A DNA stretch of 64,000 nt, taken from the NCBI GenBank assembly GCA_037128295.1, contig JBAXWR010000003.1, positions 1 through 64,000 on the forward strand, written 5' to 3'. This stretch comes from JAAFHB01 sp037128295. GTDB lineage: Bacteria; Bacteroidota; Bacteroidia; Bacteroidales; Prolixibacteraceae. Of this stretch, positions 25,124 to 34,379 are shown piece after piece. The notes under the pieces were generated by a model. That model saw only the letters and a list, made by a program, of their open reading frames with translations, was not told the DNA's origin and did not search any database. The translations under genes and the position numbers were made by a program. Numbering within the stretch: the stretch's first letter is position 1; each line of letters opens with the position of its first letter.

Positions 25124-26254
25124 ATGAAATTTGAACTGCAAAACACAGCCCCTTTATCCAAAGCACGGGCAGGAAAATTGGAAACGGCTCATGGCGTGAT
25201 AGATACACCGATATTTATGCCTGTGGGAACAGCGGGATCCGTAAAAGGCATCCATTTCAAAGATTTGAAAGAGGATATTAAAGCTCAGATTATTCTTGGT
25301 AATACTTACCATTTATACCTACGACCTGGTATTGATATTATTGAAAAGGCAGGTGGGCTCCATAAATTCAATAGTTGGGACAAACCAATTTTAACCGATA
25401 GTGGTGGCTTTCAGGTATTCTCCCTTGGGGCAATCCGTAAACTTTCGGAGGAAGGTGCCAGGTTCCAATCACACATCGATGGTTCAAGGCATCTCTTTAC
25501 CCCTGAAAATGTGATGGACATTCAGCGTTCGATTGGTGCCGACATTATTATGGCTTTTGATGAATGTACCCCGGGCGATGCCGATTATGATTATGCCAAA
25601 AAATCACTTGAGCTTACTCAACGCTGGCTTGCAAGATGTGTAACCCGGTTTAATGAAACTGAACCAAAATATGGCTATGCTCAATCCTTGTTTCCAATTG
25701 TACAGGGTTGTATTTATCCTGATTTGCGAATTAAGGCTGCTGAACATGTGGCTACCTTCAACTGTGATGGATATGCAATAGGAGGGCTTTCAGTCGGAGA
25801 GAAGGAGGAGGATATGTATTCAATGATCGAAGTGGTCAATAACGTATTACCTGAGGATAAACCAAGATACCTGATGGGTGTTGGGAATCCTGTCAATATC
25901 CTTGAAGGAATTGACAGGGGAATCGATTTGTTTGATTGTGTAATGCCAACACGGAACGGACGGAATGGAATGTTATTCACAAGTGAAGGAATCATCAATA
26001 TCAAGAATAGCAAATGGAAGGATGATTTTTCACCTATTGATTCAAATGGCACATCTTTTATCGATCATCAGTATTCCAAAGCCTATTTGCGCCATCTCTT
26101 TCATTCAAAGGAGATGTTGGGGGCTCAGATTGGAAGTATTCATAACCTGGCATTTTATCTTTGGCTGGTAGGAGAGGCGCGTGGACATATCCTGGCAGGA
26201 ACCTTCAGCGAGTGGAAGGACAACATGGTTACAAAAATCGGAAGGAGATTATAA
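25124..26254 (+). CDS. tgt: tRNA-guanine transglycosylase
   Basis: Exchanges guanine-34 of GUN-anticodon tRNAs for the queuosine precursor preQ1. The TIM-barrel enzyme shows PIFMPVGTAGSVKG near residue 30, the catalytic Asp in TDSGGFQVFS near 95, GGLSVGE near 220, and the second catalytic Asp region FDCVMPTRNGRNG near 270. The usual C-terminal zinc site CxCxxC is absent: the aligned segment reads SNGTSFIDHQYSKAYL. The 376-residue length is normal from the ATG at 25124. QueG, a later step in the same pathway, is encoded at 36254. An LPS-transport permease follows closely. Confidence 0.93.
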   Translation: MKFELQNTAPLSKARAGKLETAHGVIDTPIFMPVGTAGSVKGIHFKDLKEDIKAQIILGNTYHLYLRPGIDIIEKAGGLHKFNSWDKPILTDSGGFQVFSLGAIRKLSEEGARFQSHIDGSRHLFTPENVMDIQRSIGADIIMAFDECTPGDADYDYAKKSLELTQRWLARCVTRFNETEPKYGYAQSLFPIVQGCIYPDLRIKAAEHVATFNCDGYAIGGLSVGEKEEDMYSMIEVVNNVLPEDKPRYLMGVGNPVNILEGIDRGIDLFDCVMPTRNGRNGMLFTSEGIINIKNSKWKDDFSPIDSNGTSFIDHQYSKAYLRHLFHSKEMLGAQIGSIHNLAFYLWLVGEARGHILAGTFSEWKDNMVTKIGRRL

Positions 26255-26287
26255 TAATTGCTTTATATACAAAATAAACTGAAGGGA

Positions 26288-27379
26288 ATGTTCAAAAAGT
26301 ATATTAAAAGGATTGACACCTATATTATTAAGAAGTATCTGGAAACCTTCTTTCTTGCTATTGCATTGATAATCAGTATATCAATAATTTTTGATATTTC
26401 TGAAAACATCGATGATTTCATCAGCAAGAATGTTCCCCTGAAGGCTATAGCGATAGACTACTACCTGAATTTTATCCCCTATTTTGCAAACCTTTTCAGT
26501 GCCTTATTCACTTTTATTGCTGTGATTTACTTTACAAGCAAGATGGCTTATAACTCTGAGATCATTGCCATTCTTGCCAGCGGGGTCTCGTACAAACGTT
26601 TAATGCGTCCCTACATGATCGCATCGGGAATTATCGCTTTGATGTCATGGATTTTGGGGAATTTTGTAATACCTGCGGCAACCGATTCGCGTGTGAATTT
26701 CAGGAATACCTATATCAAAAATGAATTTGTAAATAACGAGCGGAATATTCACCGTCAGTTAGAGCCGGGACTCTTTGTTTATATGCAGAGCTATAACAAC
26801 CGTTTGGATGTAGGATACCGGTTCTCAATCGACCAGTTTGAGGATAAACGGCTGGTATCGAAGCTAATAGCTGAAAGTATCAAATGGGACCGAGAAAAGA
26901 AAAAATGGGTGATCCAGAATTATTACATAAGGGATATGCGGGGCCCACAGGAAATTATAAAAACCGGAGCGGCTATCGATACGACATTAAGGATGTTGCC
27001 TGCCGAATTCGGTCAACAAAATAGTAAGGAGGAGACCATGGATTACTGGCAGATCAATAGTTATATTGCAGATTTGAAGCTTCGTGGTGTTGACAATGTG
27101 GTACGGTATGAACAGGAAAAATATAGGCGGACTGCAGGGCCAATAAGTACCTTTATTTTATCGGTGATCGGGGTGTCGCTTGCTTCCCGTCGTATGCGTG
27201 GCGGAATGGGGCTACATCTGGGCCTTGGTTTGTTGTTAAGTTTTTCGTACATCATGTTTATGCAGGTCTCGACTATTTTTGCCATTAAGGTCGGATTTAA
27301 TACATTGTTGGCAGTTTGGCTTCCCAATATCGTTTATTCCCTGATTGCAATTGGCTTATACAGGTGGGCATCCAAGTAA
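26288..27379 (+). CDS. LptF/LptG-family lipopolysaccharide export permease
   Basis: Inner-membrane permease of the Lpt ABC system that lifts lipopolysaccharide out of the inner membrane. The 363 residues show the YjgP/YjgQ layout: three membrane spans in the first 125 residues, a beta-jellyroll periplasmic domain (about 130-265), then three C-terminal spans. The motif SEIIAILASGVSYKRLMRP near 95 contacts the LptB ATPase. I use the ATG at 26288, preceded by GAAGGGA; an upstream TTG at 26258 is less likely. LptF and LptG cannot be told apart by eye. Confidence 0.88.
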   Translation: MFKKYIKRIDTYIIKKYLETFFLAIALIISISIIFDISENIDDFISKNVPLKAIAIDYYLNFIPYFANLFSALFTFIAVIYFTSKMAYNSEIIAILASGVSYKRLMRPYMIASGIIALMSWILGNFVIPAATDSRVNFRNTYIKNEFVNNERNIHRQLEPGLFVYMQSYNNRLDVGYRFSIDQFEDKRLVSKLIAESIKWDREKKKWVIQNYYIRDMRGPQEIIKTGAAIDTTLRMLPAEFGQQNSKEETMDYWQINSYIADLKLRGVDNVVRYEQEKYRRTAGPISTFILSVIGVSLASRRMRGGMGLHLGLGLLLSFSYIMFMQVSTIFAIKVGFNTLLAVWLPNIVYSLIAIGLYRWASK

Positions 27380-27473
27380 TTGGAATATTTTACCTAAATA
27401 GTCTATTCTTTGATCTATAAACGATTAGTGAATTATTATTTTGGGCCTGGTTACAAATGCTTATAAATTGTTG

Positions 27474-27481
27474 TATTTTTG
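27474..27481 (+). promoter_or_regulatory. -7 element for the carboxylase genes
   Basis: TATTTTTG, matching TAnnTTTG, 70 bases before the ATG at 27552. The gap from the end of the Lpt permease gene (27379) supports a new transcript. Confidence 0.45.
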
Positions 27482-27551
27482 CCGCAATATTTTTCAAACA
27501 AACAGTATTTGTTTTTTAAACAAACGAGAATTAGTAATTTAAAACACACTT

Positions 27552-29096
27552 ATGTCATTTAAAAGAAACATCCTTGACCTCCGGAAAAGAAAAAAGGAGG
27601 CCCAGCAGGGAGGTGGCGAAGCTGCCATCGAAAAGCAGGTGGCTATGGGTAAAAAGACTGCCCGCGAAAGGATAAAAGCCATTCTGGACGAAAATTCTTT
27701 TCACGAGTACGATCTCTTTGTTGAACACACCGGACGTGATTTCAATATGGAGAACAAGGTATTGCATGGTGATGGTGTAATTATTGGAACCGGAACAATG
27801 TACAATCAGCCTGTTGCCATTTACGCACAGGATTTTACTGTTGCAGGTGGATCTCTTGGACTGATGCATGCGCGTAAGATTACCAAAATCATGGATCATG
27901 CCCTGAAGATGCGTGTCCCTTTGATCGGTATCAATGATTCAGGTGGAGCCCGTATTCAGGAGGGGGTTAACTCTTTAGCAGGATATGGGGAGATTTTTTA
28001 TCGCAATACAAACGCATCAGGTGTAATTCCTCAGATATCGGTAATACTGGGACCATGTGCCGGGGGGGCGGTTTATTCACCGGCTCTTACTGACTTCGTA
28101 TTTGTTGTTGAAAATATCTCCAAAATGTTCATTACCGGTCCTGGTGTGATCAAAACGGTTCTTGGGGAAGAAATCACCATGGAAGAATTAGGCGGGGCGA
28201 TGGTTCACAGTGAGATAACAGGAAATGCGCATTTCTTTGCAAAAAGCGAGGATGAATGCTTCGAACAGATCAAGAAACTGATCACATTCATTCCCTGGAA
28301 CAATTCCGAAAAAGCCCTGAAATTTCCAGTTCAGGAACCTTTATTGAAGAAAAGCATTGAAGAAATTGTCCCATCCGATCCCCATCATCCCTATGATATT
28401 CGCGATATTATCAAGGCCGTTACAGATGGTTCAGACTTTTTCGAGATCATGGAATATTTTGCTCGCAATATCGTAATTGGATTTGGTAGGATTCAAGGCA
28501 ATACGATTGGTTTTGTTGCGAATCAACCCATGTATCTTGCAGGGGTTCTCGACTGCGACAGCTCCGATAAAGCCGCACGCTTTATCCGCTATTGCGATGC
28601 ATTTAATATTCCAATCGTAACACTTGAGGATATGCCGGGCTATTTACCTGGAGTCGATCAGGAACATGCCGGTGTGATCAGGCATGGAGCAAAACTACTT
28701 TATGCATATAGCGAAGCTACTGTTCCAAAAGTAACTGTCATTATCCGTAAAGCGTATGGAGGAGGTTATATTGCAATGAATTCGCGCCATCTTGGAGCTG
28801 ACTTTGTATTTGCATGGCCAACTGCCGAAATTGCCGTAATGGGACCTGAAGGTGCTGCCAATATTGTATTCAAAAAAGAAATTGATGAAGCAGAAAATCC
28901 GGCAGAAATGCGCAAACAAAAAATTCAGGAATACAAGGATAAATTTGCCAATCCGTTCGTAGCTGCATCGAAGGGTTACATCGATGAGGTTATTGAACCA
29001 TCAGAAACACGTGCAAGGCTTATCCATTCGCTGGAAGTCTCAGGTAGTAAGGTAGATACCCGGCCTTCGAAAAAACATGGTATTCCACCATTCTGA
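27552..29096 (+). CDS. Acyl-CoA carboxyltransferase subunit (propionyl/methylmalonyl-CoA type)
   Basis: Carboxyltransferase of a biotin-dependent enzyme. Two crotonase-like halves are seen: the N-terminal half with SGGARIQEGV near residue 125 and GPCAGGAVYSPA near 165, and the C-terminal half with the glycine-rich KAYGGGYIAMNSR near 400. The 514 residues match both propionyl-CoA carboxylase beta and methylmalonyl-CoA decarboxylase alpha. It is followed by a biotin carrier but not by a biotin carboxylase or by membrane decarboxylase subunits, so the direction of the reaction is undecided. In fermenting Bacteroidota it would serve the succinate-propionate route. Confidence 0.85.
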   Translation: MSFKRNILDLRKRKKEAQQGGGEAAIEKQVAMGKKTARERIKAILDENSFHEYDLFVEHTGRDFNMENKVLHGDGVIIGTGTMYNQPVAIYAQDFTVAGGSLGLMHARKITKIMDHALKMRVPLIGINDSGGARIQEGVNSLAGYGEIFYRNTNASGVIPQISVILGPCAGGAVYSPALTDFVFVVENISKMFITGPGVIKTVLGEEITMEELGGAMVHSEITGNAHFFAKSEDECFEQIKKLITFIPWNNSEKALKFPVQEPLLKKSIEEIVPSDPHHPYDIRDIIKAVTDGSDFFEIMEYFARNIVIGFGRIQGNTIGFVANQPMYLAGVLDCDSSDKAARFIRYCDAFNIPIVTLEDMPGYLPGVDQEHAGVIRHGAKLLYAYSEATVPKVTVIIRKAYGGGYIAMNSRHLGADFVFAWPTAEIAVMGPEGAANIVFKKEIDEAENPAEMRKQKIQEYKDKFANPFVAASKGYIDEVIEPSETRARLIHSLEVSGSKVDTRPSKKHGIPPF

Positions 29097-29113
29097 TCAA
29101 TAATATTTCAAAT

Positions 29114-29434
29114 ATGAAAGATAACGATTCAAATTATCAGGTTTTTGTTGTTAATAGTGCCAAGTATCTCACATTAACTACCAAGAAATTTGATAACAGA
29201 AAAAAATGGCAGCGGCTCGATCCAAATGAAATCCGTTCTTTTATTCCGGGTTCGATCGTCGATGTTTTCGCAAAGCCAGGTCAAAGTTTAAAGGCTGGCG
29301 AAGTCATCCTCGTATTGGACGCAATGAAGATGTACACAAGGGTTACTATGCCTCATGATGGAGTGATCAAAACCATTGAAGTTGCAAAAGGTGACCGGAT
29401 TCCCAAAAACACGCTGATGGCAACAATCGAATAA
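29114..29434 (+). CDS. Biotin/lipoyl carrier protein
   Basis: 106-residue biotin carrier whose C-terminal 75 residues form the biotinyl barrel. The biotin-accepting lysine lies in VLDAMKM near residue 75; the usual residue before AMKM is Glu, here Asp. The other hairpin glycine region is FIPGSIVDVFAKPGQ. The N-terminal 35 residues are a short variable linker. It lies 17 bases after the carboxyltransferase gene and must be its carrier subunit. Two stem-loops follow. Confidence 0.88.
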   Translation: MKDNDSNYQVFVVNSAKYLTLTTKKFDNRKKWQRLDPNEIRSFIPGSIVDVFAKPGQSLKAGEVILVLDAMKMYTRVTMPHDGVIKTIEVAKGDRIPKNTLMATIE

Positions 29435-29444
29435 AGTAAAAAAT

Positions 29445-29472
29445 AGGATATGCTAAAACATATCCTGTTTTT
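29445..29472 (+). terminator. Intrinsic terminator after the biotin carrier gene
   Basis: AGGATATG (29445-29452) pairs with CATATCCT (29459-29466) over a six-base loop and is followed by G and five T residues. Confidence 0.75.
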
Positions 29473-29475
29473 CAG

Positions 29476-29525
29476 CTTATAATTAAAAAAGGCTGTCTTT
29501 TAAGACAGCCTTTTTTAATTATAAG
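29476..29525. terminator. 24-base-pair bidirectional terminator
   Basis: A perfect inverted repeat with 24-base arms (29476-29499 and 29502-29525) and only two bases between. Each arm has a GGCTGTCTT core flanked by a six-base A or T run, so it gives a GC stem plus T tract on both strands. It lies between convergent genes ending at 29434 and 29541. Confidence 0.85.
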
Positions 29526-29540
29526 AAATTGAAATTCAAA

Positions 29541-30986
29541 CTACAGCTTTTTAGGAGCTATTTTGGCTGCGGCCTTTTTAACAGGTGTTGCGGCTTCCAC
29601 TTTTGCAGATATCGCAGCCTTTTTTGCAGGACCTGTAGCTTCAGCTTTCAATGGGGTGGCCAATTTATTTTGGGTCAGCTTTGTAGCTGCCATCTCTTTT
29701 TTGACCTTTTTGAGTTCCTTCTCCGTTATTTCAAGCTTTTTCGAATTTACAGTAACAAGTTCTTTAAGGTGTGCAATTTCTTCATCTTTAACACTTACCG
29801 GAACAAAAGCATTCAACCTTATTTTAAAGTCGCTTAATACGTTCATATAATTAATAAACGCCTCATATGGAGTACTATAAGGATTGAAATATTTATGAAC
29901 TTCACCATCACTGAAGAATTTTGTACACATATAATACAAGTGATCGTTGGTCTGGAGATAGTCCCAATCCTTGAGCATTGTTTTGTCTGTACAATTTTTC
30001 ATGCGGTCTTTCAACTGATAAAGCTTGTCAAAAGCTTCTTTCTGTAATTCGTTGCCCAACCAAGCAGAAAGGTCACGTTCTTCATCTGCCCACGACATTG
30101 GATAAGGTACGTGGATCGCAGAAACAGGCTGAAGCTTTTTAACAACTTCGGAAGGGGTGGAAAATTTCAGTTCCCCTGTTTTTAATATTGCTTCTGGTAG
30201 TTTTTTCAGAAAATCGAATATTCCGGTATTTTTATTCTGAATCTGTCCAAAGGTGTCATAATTAATAAACACAGTTACGACCTCCTCTTCTTTAGGAAGA
30301 CTTGCCATCCATCCCGCATATTTTTCAGCGGTAAGTGGATATTCGCTCCATCCCTGATTGGAGAACCGGAAAGATAGATCATCACTGAACCTGAAATTCC
30401 GCATCAATACCTTTAATCTTGGATTTAATGCATTGCAATACAGGTAGTTAGGGCTTTTCCATCCTAAAATATGTTTTGCACCCTCAGTGATCATTGCCTC
30501 AAAGCCCATCCGTTGAACCAGGTCACCGATTTCATCCGAGTAAATTAATTCGGTATTCCTGAAAACCCTGGGGCGAACACCGAATAGTTCCTCTATGAGG
30601 TCATCATGTGCTTTTACCTGAGATTCAAATAATTCGGCATCTGCCATCGAAACCATGGAATTGGTAAATGTCTCAGATAAAAATTCAACACATCCGGTCG
30701 CTGCGAGGTCTTTAAAGGAATCGATCACCTCGGGAGCGTACAATTTGAACTGATCAATGACTACTCCGGTCAATGAGTAGGTTACCTTGAATTTACCGTT
30801 ATTTTTACGTATAAGATCAAGAATGATCTTATTTGCAGGGAGATAACATTGGTCGGCTACCTTACGGAGGAAGGTTTCGTTTGCAAAATCATCGTAGTAG
30901 TAGGCGTCGTTCCCAATATCGAAAAATCTGTACTTGCGGTACCGGAACGGTTGGTGCAGTTGAAAATTGAGGCAAACTGATTTCAT
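29541..30986 (-). CDS. GH57-family alpha-glucan-acting enzyme
   Basis: Glycoside hydrolase family 57 protein (alpha-amylase or glucanotransferase type) acting on internal glycogen-like glucan. It starts MKSVCLNFQLHQPFR, the family's first strand with the His pair, and FRNTELIYSDEIG near residue 150 carries the presumed nucleophile Glu. The main domain ends near residue 400. The last 75 residues are a predicted coiled coil followed by a Lys/Ala/Pro-rich basic tail (KKAA repeats), which is unusual for the family. I use the ATG at 30986, which overlaps the stop of the upstream glycosyltransferase (ATGA), so the two are translationally coupled. Confidence 0.85.
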   Translation of the reverse strand: MKSVCLNFQLHQPFRYRKYRFFDIGNDAYYYDDFANETFLRKVADQCYLPANKIILDLIRKNNGKFKVTYSLTGVVIDQFKLYAPEVIDSFKDLAATGCVEFLSETFTNSMVSMADAELFESQVKAHDDLIEELFGVRPRVFRNTELIYSDEIGDLVQRMGFEAMITEGAKHILGWKSPNYLYCNALNPRLKVLMRNFRFSDDLSFRFSNQGWSEYPLTAEKYAGWMASLPKEEEVVTVFINYDTFGQIQNKNTGIFDFLKKLPEAILKTGELKFSTPSEVVKKLQPVSAIHVPYPMSWADEERDLSAWLGNELQKEAFDKLYQLKDRMKNCTDKTMLKDWDYLQTNDHLYYMCTKFFSDGEVHKYFNPYSTPYEAFINYMNVLSDFKIRLNAFVPVSVKDEEIAHLKELVTVNSKKLEITEKELKKVKKEMAATKLTQNKLATPLKAEATGPAKKAAISAKVEAATPVKKAAAKIAPKKL

Positions 30987-32293
30987 ATCTCTTTTGTATT
31001 TGAGTTGCTTAATGCTTTTAAATAAACTTCGCGAACATGTTCGGCAGATTGTTTCCATTGGAGGCTATCCACCTCTTCGCGACCGAACTTTTTGAACATA
31101 TTTGATAAGGCTGGATATTTTAATATTCCATAAATGGCATCTGCAGTCGCATTGATATCCCAGAAGTCAACCTTTATAGCATGGGTGAGTATTTCTGCAA
31201 CGCCCGATTGTTTAGAAATTATTGTTGGAACGTCCGACATCATTGCTTCAAGGGGGGATATCCCAAAAGGTTCTGATACAGAAGGCATTACATATACATC
31301 GCTCATGCGGAACATATCAAATACGTCATCACCGTGAAGAAAACCAGTAAAGTGGAATTTATCTGCAATACCCAAACGGGCTGCCCGCCGGATCATTTTT
31401 TCCATTAAATCACCACTTCCGGCCATCACAAAATGAACATTGTCTGTTCTCCTAAGTACCTGGTAGGCAGCTTCGATAAAATATTCGGGTCCTTTCTGCA
31501 TGGTGATCCTGCCTAAAAAGGTCACAATCTTTTCTTTAATTCCCCTTTCTGAACCTTTACTTTCAGGTCTTTCCACAGGCTCAACAGCATTGTAAACGGT
31601 TGTAACTTTCGATGGGTCAATCCCGTACTTTTCGATCACGATGTTGCGGGTAAGGTTACTGACCGTAATGATCTGATCGGCAATCTCCATCCCTTCACGC
31701 TCGATCGAATAAACCCTGGGATTGACACTTCCTCCGCTCCGGTCAAAATCCGTGGCATGAACATGGATAACCAACGGTTTTCCACTTACCCTTTTGGCTG
31801 CAATTCCTGCAGGATAAGCAAGCCAGTCATGAGCATGTATAACGTCAAAATCATATTCTTTGCCGATAAACTCGGCGACAATGGCGTAATTGGCAATTTC
31901 GTCGAGCAAATTGGCACCATATTTCCCGCTGAAGGGAATTTTACCTTCCGAATCGGTCTGGATGAAACGGGTCTGCGAAGAAACACGTTGTTCTGTCAAT
32001 TTCCAGAATTCTTCCGGATCTGAGTAGGGAACAAGATTCGATTCAACTTCCAAGGAATTGAATTTCCGTTCAGAGTTGTTAAAGACGATCTTTTTCTGTG
32101 TTATCGACACGTCGCTTGCCCCGATAATCTGCTTTACCGCCGTATTATCTTCGTCGCCATACGCTTTAGGCACGACAAACAATACCTCAACATCATCAAA
32201 TTGTGCCAGCCCTTTGGTCAATCCGTAACTGGCCGTTCCGAGACCCCCACTAATGTGCGGGGGAAACTCCCATCCAAACATTAAAACTTTCAT
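30983..32293 (-). CDS. Family 4 glycosyltransferase, glycogen-synthase-like
   Basis: GT-B fold glucosyltransferase. The 436 residues start MKVLMFGWEFPPHISGGLG, whose GGLG loop resembles the nucleotide-sugar loop of starch and glycogen synthases. Other landmarks are HAHDWLAYPAG near 150, FLGRITMQKGPEYF near 260 and PSVSEPFGISPLEAM near 345 with the conserved Glu pair. It lies between a debranching enzyme and a GH57 enzyme, so its likely job is making alpha-1,4-glucan from UDP- or ADP-glucose. The ATG at 32293 is used; a longer frame would overlap the debranching gene. Confidence 0.82.
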   Translation of the reverse strand: MKVLMFGWEFPPHISGGLGTASYGLTKGLAQFDDVEVLFVVPKAYGDEDNTAVKQIIGASDVSITQKKIVFNNSERKFNSLEVESNLVPYSDPEEFWKLTEQRVSSQTRFIQTDSEGKIPFSGKYGANLLDEIANYAIVAEFIGKEYDFDVIHAHDWLAYPAGIAAKRVSGKPLVIHVHATDFDRSGGSVNPRVYSIEREGMEIADQIITVSNLTRNIVIEKYGIDPSKVTTVYNAVEPVERPESKGSERGIKEKIVTFLGRITMQKGPEYFIEAAYQVLRRTDNVHFVMAGSGDLMEKMIRRAARLGIADKFHFTGFLHGDDVFDMFRMSDVYVMPSVSEPFGISPLEAMMSDVPTIISKQSGVAEILTHAIKVDFWDINATADAIYGILKYPALSNMFKKFGREEVDSLQWKQSAEHVREVYLKALSNSNTKEI

Positions 32294-32330
32294 CTTATAT
32301 AAGCTAAGTTGAGATAATTCTTTTAACCTT

Positions 32331-34277
32331 TTAGAGCGATTCGCCGAATTTCTCGATAAACGAAGTTGCACTTAATACCCCTCCAACATTCCAGGCCATT
32401 GATATGGCACCTCTGGCAGTGTGGGGAGGATTCCCTTCATAAATTTCGGATAAAGTACCCAGACAATGTTCCGACATCTCTTCTTCAAAACCTGCCATAG
32501 CCTGTTTAACAAATGATAGCCCTCCCGCTTTATGAATATCAAGGTAAGCTTTTACAAAGGGATAGATCAGGAACGGATAAACACTCCCATTATGGGCTGC
32601 TGCCGACCGGGCGTCAGGACTGCCAACACATTCACCCTTGTAATTATGATCGACAGGTGCCAGTGACCTTAGTCCCCTTGGTGTCAAAAGTTCGTTCCTG
32701 ACTTTGCTGACGATCAGTTTTTTCTGGTCGCGGGAAAGTGGCGAATATTCCAGGCTAGCTGCAAAGATCATATTTGGTCTAACCGACCAATCTGTGCAGG
32801 TACCATCAACGAAATCAGCAAGATAACCCATTTTATCGTTCCAAAAAACATCAAGGAACGATTGGGCAATCAGTTTTGGAAGAGAACTCCATTCGCTTAT
32901 AAATACCTTATCTTTTGACACTTCGGCAAGTTCAAGTGCAAAACAAACAGCGTTGTACCAAAGAGCGTTGATCTCGACTGTCAACCCACCACGTGGAGTT
33001 ACTGGTTTCCCACCGATATAGGCATCCATCCATGTGAGGGCAACTCCTTCCTTTTTCGCATAAATCAGGCCATTGGGTTCCATATGGATATTGAAGCTTG
33101 TGCCTTTTTTGAAGTTGGAAAGAATCTCTTTTAAATATGGCCCATATGTTTTCCAAAGGTCTTTCTTTTCCTTATAAGGTTTGAGCTCTTGAATCGCCTT
33201 AAATGCAAACAACGGCGCATCCGCTGCATCATAATCACTGTTTACTCCTGCATATTTCGGCAATAACCCATCTTTAAGCCGATTAAGATTTGTTTTAAGG
33301 ATTTGTTCGTATATACCTATATTGGATTGCGTTAGCAATAATCCGGGTAAAGCTAAAAAGGTTACTCTTGGGATTGAGTCGTACCATGGAAATCCGGCGA
33401 TAATGTCCTTGCCATCTTTCCATTCCCATATAAATTGCTGGGCAGAATTGAGCAGGCAATTGATAAAACTGTCGCGTGGGATCCGCCTTGTTTTTTCAAG
33501 TTCATAATGTTTTTTCAGCGTTGACGGGTCACAAAGTTCAGTCGAGGCAGAAAAAAATACAGATTCGCCTTTTTTTATGGGTAGCTCAAAATATCCAGGT
33601 ACGTAAAGATCTTCCTGATATTCGTATCCCCTCGCCTGTTCCTTGATGTATTCGATGTTGCGGTACCAATCGGGAACGGGCACAAAATCGACATCTTTCG
33701 AAAATTGCATGTGCAGTTCAGGATATCCCTCATACAAACACATCTTGATCCCGTTTCTAACTTTGGTATATTTCCCGTTTGCCACCATGTTGGCTTTGCT
33801 TAGATTGTGGACATTGCGAAAGGCCAGAAATGGTTTGAACCTCAATGTTGTGGGGCTATTGGCTTCTTCAAGTGTATATTTTATGATCACCTGGTTTGTA
33901 TTTTCAACAAGCAACCTTGTTTTTGTAAGTATTACGCCACCAACTCTATAAGTCAGTTTTGGAATCGTTTCGTTCTCATAGTTCCTGATGTATTTATGCC
34001 CTTTGGGCTCATAAAATTCACCTGGAAATTTGTGAATGCCAAGTTTGAATTCTTCATTGTGCTGGATGACCGTTTCGTCAAGGGAGGAGAGCAGCACATG
34101 TTTGCCACCGTCAAGCTCATCAAGCTTCACAATCAGTACACCATGGTATTTACGGGTGTTGCACATAGCAATTGTCGAGGAAGAATAAGCTCCTGCACGG
34201 TTGGTACGCAGGAATTCGCGTTGCAGGGAATATTCCAGGTTTACCAGTTCCTTTTTGTCGAATTTTAGATAGCTCAT
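32331..34277 (-). CDS. Glycogen debranching enzyme (amylo-alpha-1,6-glucosidase type)
   Basis: 648 residues in the two-domain bacterial GDE layout: an N-terminal beta-sandwich (about 15-240, starting with RTNRAGAYSSSTIAMCNTRKYHGVL in pieces) and a C-terminal alpha/alpha barrel (about 280-640). The barrel includes GFPWYDSIPR near 295, YDAADAPLF near 350 and TPRGLRSLAP near 560 with the catalytic acids. It hydrolyses alpha-1,6 branch points of glycogen or related glucan. It is the first gene of a three-gene alpha-glucan operon with the glycosyltransferase and GH57 genes. No signal peptide is seen, consistent with cytosolic storage glucan. Confidence 0.9.
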   Translation of the reverse strand: MSYLKFDKKELVNLEYSLQREFLRTNRAGAYSSSTIAMCNTRKYHGVLIVKLDELDGGKHVLLSSLDETVIQHNEEFKLGIHKFPGEFYEPKGHKYIRNYENETIPKLTYRVGGVILTKTRLLVENTNQVIIKYTLEEANSPTTLRFKPFLAFRNVHNLSKANMVANGKYTKVRNGIKMCLYEGYPELHMQFSKDVDFVPVPDWYRNIEYIKEQARGYEYQEDLYVPGYFELPIKKGESVFFSASTELCDPSTLKKHYELEKTRRIPRDSFINCLLNSAQQFIWEWKDGKDIIAGFPWYDSIPRVTFLALPGLLLTQSNIGIYEQILKTNLNRLKDGLLPKYAGVNSDYDAADAPLFAFKAIQELKPYKEKKDLWKTYGPYLKEILSNFKKGTSFNIHMEPNGLIYAKKEGVALTWMDAYIGGKPVTPRGGLTVEINALWYNAVCFALELAEVSKDKVFISEWSSLPKLIAQSFLDVFWNDKMGYLADFVDGTCTDWSVRPNMIFAASLEYSPLSRDQKKLIVSKVRNELLTPRGLRSLAPVDHNYKGECVGSPDARSAAAHNGSVYPFLIYPFVKAYLDIHKAGGLSFVKQAMAGFEEEMSEHCLGTLSEIYEGNPPHTARGAISMAWNVGGVLSATSFIEKFGESL

Positions 34278-34379
34278 ACGAACTTTATTTTATTTTATTC
34301 TTTTTTACAGTGAATAATATTTCCGAATTTTTGAAGTTGACCTGTGGCTAAAAATAGCAAAATTTTTATTAAATGAGAA

